A DNA stretch of 20,104 bases from JAWXUT01 sp044426075 (GTDB lineage Bacteria > Bacillota > Clostridia > Christensenellales > DTU072): positions 1 to 20,104 of the forward strand of contig JAWXUT010000020.1 of the NCBI GenBank assembly GCA_044426075.1, read 5' to 3'. Within the stretch, counting starts at the first letter, position 1; each line of letters opens with the position of its first letter. A program made the position numbers and the translations under genes. Below are positions 15,451-20,104 of the stretch, piece by piece. The notes beneath the pieces were generated by a model. That model was not told where the DNA came from and made no database searches. It worked only from the letters and a program-made list of their open reading frames with translations.

Positions 15451-17061
15451 ATGGCAAAAGGAGTTCACACCCAAGAGATGTTAGATTCAATTGCACTAGT
15501 TGAAGCAACACGTGCATCAAGAATCGGCGCAGATTTAAAAAGAATGACAGCCACTGAAAAGAGTGAGTTGTTAAGTAAATATCACCCTGACTACCGCACT
15601 GAAGGCTTTAAAGTACTAAGTGTTGGTGCAAATAAGGGCGGCAAAGTTCCAACCGAACTAGCTGATTTATTACAAGGCAAAAGCCGTGTTATAGACAAAA
15701 CAATTGATTTAACAGCACCAAAATACGAAGCAGATGTACTAATCATCGGCGGTGGCGGAGCTGGCGCATCAGCTGCAATAGAAGCACAACAAAACGGCGC
15801 AAAAGTACTAGTTGTAACAAAACTACGTATGGGCGACGCAAACACAATGATGGCAGAAGGTGGTATTCAAGCAGCAGATAAGGCAAACGATTCACCACTA
15901 ACCCACTACCTAGATGCACTAGGTGGCGGACACTTCAGCAACAAACCATCACTACTTAAAAAGCTAGTTTCAGATGCACCTGGTGCAATCAAATGGTTAA
16001 ACGAGCTTGGTGTTATGTTCGATAAAGAAAAAGATGGCACAATGGTTACCACTCACGGTGGTGGCACAAGCCGTAAGAGAATGCACGCTTGCGCAGACTA
16101 TTCTGGTGCAGAAATTATGCGTGTTCTTCGTGACGAAGTTTTCAACCGCGATATTGAAGTTGTTGACTTCACTTCAGCTATTGAACTTGTGCTTGATGCA
16201 GAAGGCAAGGCAAGTGGTGCAGTACTTCAAAATATGGAAACTGGCGAAATTATGGTTGCTAAAGCAAAAACAGTTATTATTGCAACTGGTGGCGCTGGTA
16301 GACTTCACTATCAAGGTTTTCCAACATCTAACCACTATGGCGCAACTGCTGACGGTTTGGTTTTGGCTTACAGAGCTGGTGCAAAACTTCTTTATCCAGA
16401 TGCTATCCAATATCACCCAACTGGTGTTGCGTATCCCGCACAAATGTTAGGCGCTTTGGTTACAGAAAAAGTTCGTTCAATCGGAGCTCTTCTTGTTAAC
16501 GTTGACGGTGTTGCATTTATGAATCCTCTTGAAACTCGCGACGTTACTGCAGCTTCAATTATCAGAGAGTGTTCAACAAACGGCAAAGGTGTTCCAACAC
16601 CACTAGGCCACGCAATCTGGCTAGATACACCAATGATTGAAATTATTCACGGCAAAGGTACAATTGAAAAGAAAATACCTGGTATGCTAAATATGTACGA
16701 TAAATTTGGCATCGATATGCGCGAAACTCCAATACTAATCTACCCAACACTTCATTACCAGAACGGCGGAATAGATATTGAAGCAAATGGCGAAAGCTGT
16801 GTACCAAACCTATTTGTTGCTGGTGAAGCCGTTGGCGGAATCCACGGCAAAAACAGACTAATGGGTAACAGCCTATTGGATATCATTGTATTTGGTAGAA
16901 ACGCAGGTCAACAAGCTAGCGAGCGTGCAAAATCAGTTGAAACCAAAGAGTTGACTTTGGTTCACGTTGATGCGTATGCAAAAGAGCTTAAAAAAGCTAA
17001 GGTAGAAGGTGCTGCAGAACAGTCACCACTACTATTGCCAACATACAACCACAGAGATTAA
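15451..17061 (+). CDS. frdA: Fumarate reductase flavoprotein subunit (soluble type)
   Basis: A 536-residue FAD protein of the FrdA/SdhA/NadB superfamily that would reduce fumarate to succinate. A ~90-residue N-terminal extension precedes the FAD-binding GGGGAG (100-105). Catalytic positions of fumarate reductases are conserved: His322 (HPTG), Glu339 and Arg342 (TEKVR), Arg363 (TRDV), His435 (LHYQNGGI) and Arg469 (KNRLMGNS). The histidine that covalently holds FAD in membrane-linked FrdA (SHTVAAEGG) is Asn131 here (ANTMMAEGG), so FAD is probably non-covalent. L-aspartate oxidase (nadB) is a close alternative, but no nadA or nadC is nearby and an frdB-like gene directly precedes. A block around 16000-16560 uses CTT and GCT codons, unlike both ends of the gene. 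Confidence 0.82.
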   Translation: MAKGVHTQEMLDSIALVEATRASRIGADLKRMTATEKSELLSKYHPDYRTEGFKVLSVGANKGGKVPTELADLLQGKSRVIDKTIDLTAPKYEADVLIIGGGGAGASAAIEAQQNGAKVLVVTKLRMGDANTMMAEGGIQAADKANDSPLTHYLDALGGGHFSNKPSLLKKLVSDAPGAIKWLNELGVMFDKEKDGTMVTTHGGGTSRKRMHACADYSGAEIMRVLRDEVFNRDIEVVDFTSAIELVLDAEGKASGAVLQNMETGEIMVAKAKTVIIATGGAGRLHYQGFPTSNHYGATADGLVLAYRAGAKLLYPDAIQYHPTGVAYPAQMLGALVTEKVRSIGALLVNVDGVAFMNPLETRDVTAASIIRECSTNGKGVPTPLGHAIWLDTPMIEIIHGKGTIEKKIPGMLNMYDKFGIDMRETPILIYPTLHYQNGGIDIEANGESCVPNLFVAGEAVGGIHGKNRLMGNSLLDIIVFGRNAGQQASERAKSVETKELTLVHVDAYAKELKKAKVEGAAEQSPLLLPTYNHRD

Positions 17062-17083
17062 TTTTGACTTAAATATCCGTATG

Positions 17084-17112
17084 CCACGATGCCTATTTGG
17101 TATCGTGGTTTT
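17084..17112 (+). terminator. Hairpin terminator after frdA
   Basis: CCACGATGCC (17084-17093) pairs with GGTATCGTGG (17099-17108) in ten pairs with one G-U, loop TATTT, followed by TTTT. It separates the redox operon from the transporter-fumarase genes. I found no clear promoter between it and 17173, so the T run being short may allow read-through. Confidence 0.7.
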
Positions 17113-17172
17113 GCGGGTTAATATGGGTTATGGTTTAGGGGAAATTTTGTAGTCAATTTACACGGAGGAACA

Positions 17173-18389
17173 ATGTTAAGTTCAGTTATGGCAGATTTAT
17201 ATGCCAACTATTTTCAAGATTTATTATCAAATAGCATCTTGATATTATTTGTCATCATAATTGGTGGCTATCTACTAGGTAGAATAAAAGTTAAGGGTCT
17301 GGGTTTAGGAAGTTCGGGCGTATTGCTTCTTGCAATATTATTTGGACATTTTGGCGCAGAAATATCTTCAGATATTAAAACTGTGGGACTAATAATGTTT
17401 GTTACAGCGGTTGGATTTATAGCAGGACCAACATTCTTTAGAAACTTTAAAAAGAACGCCATATCATATGTGCTGCTAGGGCTAATTATTGTAGTTTTGG
17501 GTGCGGGAAGTTGTATTGCAATCAAATTTATAACTGGTATTCCTACAGATTTAGCACTGGGTATGATGGTAGGTTCACTACAAGCACACCAGGACTATCT
17601 GCAGCTGTTGAAGCAACAAGCAGTTTAGCTTCAATCGGATACGGCATTGCCTATCCATTTGGCGTTATAAGCGTAGTTATATTCGTGCAAATTATGCCTA
17701 AACTCCTAAAAACAGATATGGATGCAGAACGCGCACAATACAATCATAATATAGACACCGATGCAATGAAATCAGCGCTTGACAAAGGCACAGAACTTGG
17801 CGAGGGTGGCGAAGTAAAAACATCAGCTAAAAAATTATATAAAGTTGATTCAATTGGATTCTTTGCATTTGCACTAGCAATTGTACTGGGTCTATTGGTG
17901 GCTTCAATTGTTATCCCACTACCAGGTGGCGGAACATTTAGCTTGGGTTCAACTGGCGGACCACTTATTGTAGGTCTTATACTTGGGCACTTTGGCAAAA
18001 TTGGTCGCATTGACATATCAATTAAAAAATCCACACTAGAACCGTTGCGAGAATTAGGGCTTATCCTATTTTTGGCGGGAGCTGGTGTTGAAGCGGGCGC
18101 GGGCTTTGTTGACACGCTTGTTGAATATGGTGCAGTACTATTCTTGTACGGCATACCAATGGCTCTTATCCCTATGCTAGGTGGCTTCTTTATTGCAAAA
18201 TACTGCTTCAAATTGAGCACTTTCAACACGCTAGGTTCTATTACTGGCGGAATGACTAGCACCCCCGCACTTGGCACACTTATAGAAGTTGCTGGCACAG
18301 ATGACGTTGCTAGCGCTTATGCCGCCACCTATCCAATAGCACTGGTTGCGGTTGTACTCTCGGCACAATTTATAGGTATGATACCCTAA
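17173..18389 (+). pseudogene. AspT/YidE-type transporter, interrupted by a one-base frameshift
   Basis: Two overlapping frames together encode one membrane transporter of about 405 residues. Frame 1 (ATG 17173, SD GGAGG) gives the N-terminal half and then runs out of register to a stop at 17626-17628. The C-terminal half continues in the -1 frame from about 17580 to 18389. At the joint the first frame reads VGSL, while the second supplies TSTPGLSAAV; the family repeat VGSLTSTPGL is restored by adding one base near 17578-17581. The second repeat has the matching GGMTSTPALGTL near the end. Each half has several hydrophobic helices, in the duplicated AspT/YidE/YbjL arrangement, with a short charged linker where many relatives carry regulatory RCK_C domains. 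The substrate is unknown; aspartate/alanine or dicarboxylate exchange would suit the operon. It is either a true inactivating mutation or a sequencing or assembly error. Confidence 0.8.
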
Positions 18390-18413
18390 TCCAAAACATA
18401 AAGGAAGGTTTAT

Positions 18414-19259
18414 ATGAATCAAATTAATGTACAAAAAATTACAGATGCAATTGCAGAAATGTGCATTGCAGTAAACCACAAACTATCTCCAGATATGGTT
18501 AATTGCATCCATAATGCAGAGAAAAAAGAAGAGTCACCTCTAGGCAAACAAATAATAGGTCAGCTAATTGAAAATATGGATATTGCTGAGCGCGAGATGA
18601 TTCCAATTTGCCAAGATACTGGTATGGCAGTTGTATTTATTGAAATCGGACAAGAAGTAGCACTAGTTGGTGGCAATATTGAAGACGCAATTAACGCAGG
18701 TGTTCGCAAAGGTTACAAAGACGGCTATTTAAGAAAATCAGTAGTTGGCGACCCTCTACTAAGGGTAAACACCAATGACAACACACCAGCAGTTATCCAC
18801 TACAGCATTGTGGCGGGTTCTGAAGTTAAAATTACCCTTTCACCAAAGGGGTTTGGTAGTGAAAATATGAGCCGTGTGTTTATGTTAAAACCTGCCGACG
18901 GCATTGAAGGTGTTAAAAATGCAGTTATCACCGCAGTTAGCGAAGCGGGCCCTAATGCTTGCCCTCCAATGGTAGTTGGTGTAGGTGTTGGCGGTACATT
19001 TGAAAAGTGCGCAATCCTTGCAAAAAAAGCATTAACTCGTAACGTAGATATCCAAAGTGGTATCCCATACTTGGCAGAAATGGAGTCTGAACTACTAGAA
19101 ACATTAAACAACCTAGGTATTGGACCAGGTGGTTTAGGTGGTAGAAACACCGTTCTTGCAGTTAATATTGAAAGCTATGCAACACACATTGCAGGTCTTC
19201 CAGTGGCAATAAACATATGCTGTCACGTAAACAGACACATTGTTCGCATAATTAAGTAG
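18414..19259 (+). CDS. Class I fumarate hydratase, alpha subunit
   Basis: The 281-residue N-terminal half of a two-subunit iron-sulfur fumarase, interconverting malate and fumarate. The likely [4Fe-4S] ligands are Cys66 (ICQDTGM), Cys183 (GPNACPPMVVGVGVGG) and Cys270 (CCHVNRH). The tartrate dehydratase TtdA is a close relative, but the malate dehydrogenase and fumarate reductase context favours fumarase. The start has AAGGAAGG upstream. The beta subunit follows 10 nt after the stop. The enzyme is oxygen-sensitive, in keeping with an anaerobe. Confidence 0.92.
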   Translation: MNQINVQKITDAIAEMCIAVNHKLSPDMVNCIHNAEKKEESPLGKQIIGQLIENMDIAEREMIPICQDTGMAVVFIEIGQEVALVGGNIEDAINAGVRKGYKDGYLRKSVVGDPLLRVNTNDNTPAVIHYSIVAGSEVKITLSPKGFGSENMSRVFMLKPADGIEGVKNAVITAVSEAGPNACPPMVVGVGVGGTFEKCAILAKKALTRNVDIQSGIPYLAEMESELLETLNNLGIGPGGLGGRNTVLAVNIESYATHIAGLPVAINICCHVNRHIVRIIK

Positions 19260-19269
19260 GAGGTTCAAA

Positions 19270-19818
19270 ATGGATAGATATATTACAGCCCCAATGACAA
19301 AAGAAGTTGCCAGTGAATTAAGAGCGGGCGACTATGTATACATAACTGGTACAATTTACACCGCACGTGATGCAGCCCACAAACGTATGTACGACGGACT
19401 TGCAAACGGCGAGCCACTACCAATCGATTTAACAAACAATATGATCTACTATCTAGGACCAACCCCCGCACGCGAGGGCAAAGTTATCGGTTCTGCTGGT
19501 CCAACAACAAGTAGTCGTATGGATAAATATGCACCAACCTTACTAGACCTAGGTCAAACCGGTATGATAGGCAAAGGCAAACGCCTCCCCTCAGTAATCG
19601 ATGCAATCAAAAGAAACACAGCCGTATATTTTGCAGCAGTTGGTGGCGCTGGAGCCCTACTTTCACAATGTATCAAAAAAGCAGAAGTAGTAGCCTACGA
19701 AGATCTAGGCACCGAAGCCATCAGAAAATTGGAAGTTGAGAACCTCCCCGTAATAGTTGTAATAGACTCACTAGGAGATAACCTATATGAGACTGCCTCC
19801 ACCCCCTACAAACGTTAA
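19270..19818 (+). CDS. Class I fumarate hydratase, beta subunit
   Basis: The 182-residue C-terminal half of the split class I fumarase. Signature segments are TARDAAHKRM (31-40), YLGPTPAREGKVIGSAGPTT (61-80), SSRMDKYAP (81-89) and QTGMIGKGKR (96-105). It pairs with the alpha subunit encoded just upstream to form the active site. AGGAGG lies 7 nt before the ATG. Its stop codon is inside the left arm of the 13-bp inverted repeat that flanks the terminator. Confidence 0.92.
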   Translation: MDRYITAPMTKEVASELRAGDYVYITGTIYTARDAAHKRMYDGLANGEPLPIDLTNNMIYYLGPTPAREGKVIGSAGPTTSSRMDKYAPTLLDLGQTGMIGKGKRLPSVIDAIKRNTAVYFAAVGGAGALLSQCIKKAEVVAYEDLGTEAIRKLEVENLPVIVVIDSLGDNLYETASTPYKR

Positions 19819-19943
19819 AACGCGTATTTCACGCACCTAACTTCTAAAACCCCCGCCCGCCCGACACTCATTTACGCTCTAGTAATATTCCTGTCGGTCG
19901 GGCGGGGGTTTTATTGTTATGCACGCAAACTACGCGTTTTAAC
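19814..19943. repeat. 13-bp perfect inverted repeat enclosing the terminator
   Basis: GTTAAAACGCGTA (19814-19826) and its exact complement TACGCGTTTTAAC (19931-19943) flank the large terminator hairpin. The left arm contains the last bases of the fumarase beta gene. The sequence between arms and the inner hairpin is not paired. No gene lies in between. Confidence 0.75.
19846..19912. terminator. Strong bidirectional terminator after the fumarase genes
   Basis: AAAACCCCCGCCCG (19846-19859) pairs perfectly with CGGGCGGGGGTTTT (19899-19912). After one mismatch, CCGAC (19861-19865) pairs with GTCGG (19893-19897). The A/T ends give a T run on both strands. The stem is very GC-rich compared with everything around it, and the loop is unusually long (27 nt). 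Confidence 0.85.
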
Positions 19944-19963
19944 CTAAAAAGCCATATATCACA

Positions 19964-19993
19964 AAACAGCCCTACATTTTTATGGGGCTGTTT
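19964..19993. terminator. Second hairpin, possible terminator for a minus-strand gene beyond the window
   Basis: AAACAGCCC (19964-19972) pairs perfectly with GGGCTGTTT (19985-19993) around a 12-nt loop. The T run is better on the minus strand (TTTTG), suggesting a gene converging from the right. Nothing codes convincingly between 19819 and this point. Confidence 0.55.
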
Positions 19994-20024
19994 GAAGTAA
20001 TATTATATGAAGCGGGGAGAAAGC

Positions 20025-20104
20025 GCACGAAGTGCATTTTCGGACAGCTGAGTGTAATATATCGGTGCTATTGCTAGATTTATCTAGCCAAATGCGGAGC
20101 ATTT
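20025..20104. repeat. Cluster of short palindromes at the right edge
   Basis: Three short hairpins lie close together: GCAC-GAA-GTGC (20025-20035), GCTAGAT-TT-ATCTAGC (20073-20088) and AAATGC-GGA-GCATTT (20090-20104, cut by the window end). All are perfect. They are too short and too close to be separate terminators and may be the edge of a repeat family or of a structured RNA that continues to the right. Confidence 0.4.

Noticed and set aside
16007..16450. 147-codon open frame inside frdA, same strand
   Set aside because: It lies wholly within the well-supported frdA frame and its translation is low-complexity and matches no family; it is a by-product of the T-ending codon block.
17570..17630. 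Programmed -1 frameshift in the transporter
   Set aside because: The sequence at the joint (TCACTACAAG) does not form an X-XXY-YYZ slippery site, and I see no adjacent stimulatory hairpin; mutation or error is more likely.

Overview
The window reads as a low-GC, strictly anaerobic bacterium of the Bacillota (Clostridia-like). The clues are A+T-rich sequence with strong AGGAGG-type ribosome binding sites, sigma-A promoters, a VanW-family protein, a tilS/hpt neighbourhood, and a large set of oxygen-sensitive iron-sulfur redox enzymes with no membrane respiratory subunits. I cannot name a genus. All 19 readable stop codons are TAA or TAG.

Layout. (1) Positions 1-675 (+): 3' end of a DUF4422-type glycosyltransferase-like gene, closed by a terminator. 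(2) Positions 836-6969, all on the minus strand, read from right to left: tilS (tRNA-Ile lysidine synthetase), a divergent diadenylate-cyclase-like gene with its own promoter, an unannotated and highly structured small RNA gene of about 119 nt with its own promoter and terminator, then a third promoter driving hpt-cca-vanW. The cyclase-like gene and the RNA sit where tilS and hpt are commonly close neighbours in Bacillota. (3) Positions 7019-7250: a divergent regulatory region with an 18-bp perfect palindrome, a near-consensus promoter, and a triple-half-site operator on the transcription start. (4) Positions 7265-17061 (+): a tightly packed redox operon, malate dehydrogenase - hdrB - hdrC - hdrA - mvhD/flxD - two ferredoxin-like electron-transfer subunits (flxB/flxC-like) - flxA-like NAD(P)H/FAD subunit - frdB-like - frdA-like, ended by a hairpin. 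(5) Positions 17173-19818 (+): an AspT/YidE-type transporter broken by a one-base frameshift, then the two subunits of class I fumarase. (6) Positions 19819-20104: a strong bidirectional terminator nested inside a second perfect inverted repeat, another hairpin, and a run of short palindromes.

How the genes fit together. Malate dehydrogenase, fumarase and FrdAB form the reductive branch oxaloacetate -> malate -> fumarate -> succinate. FrdAB has no membrane anchor and lies at the end of an HdrABC-FlxABCD gene set, a family known to link NADH oxidation to flavin-based electron bifurcation. The most interesting reading, which is inference, is a soluble NADH-dependent fumarate reductase complex in which exergonic fumarate reduction drives reduction of ferredoxin through HdrA. 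Other points of interest are the new small RNA next to a nucleotide-cyclase-like gene, the operator on the redox promoter, and the transporter frameshift.
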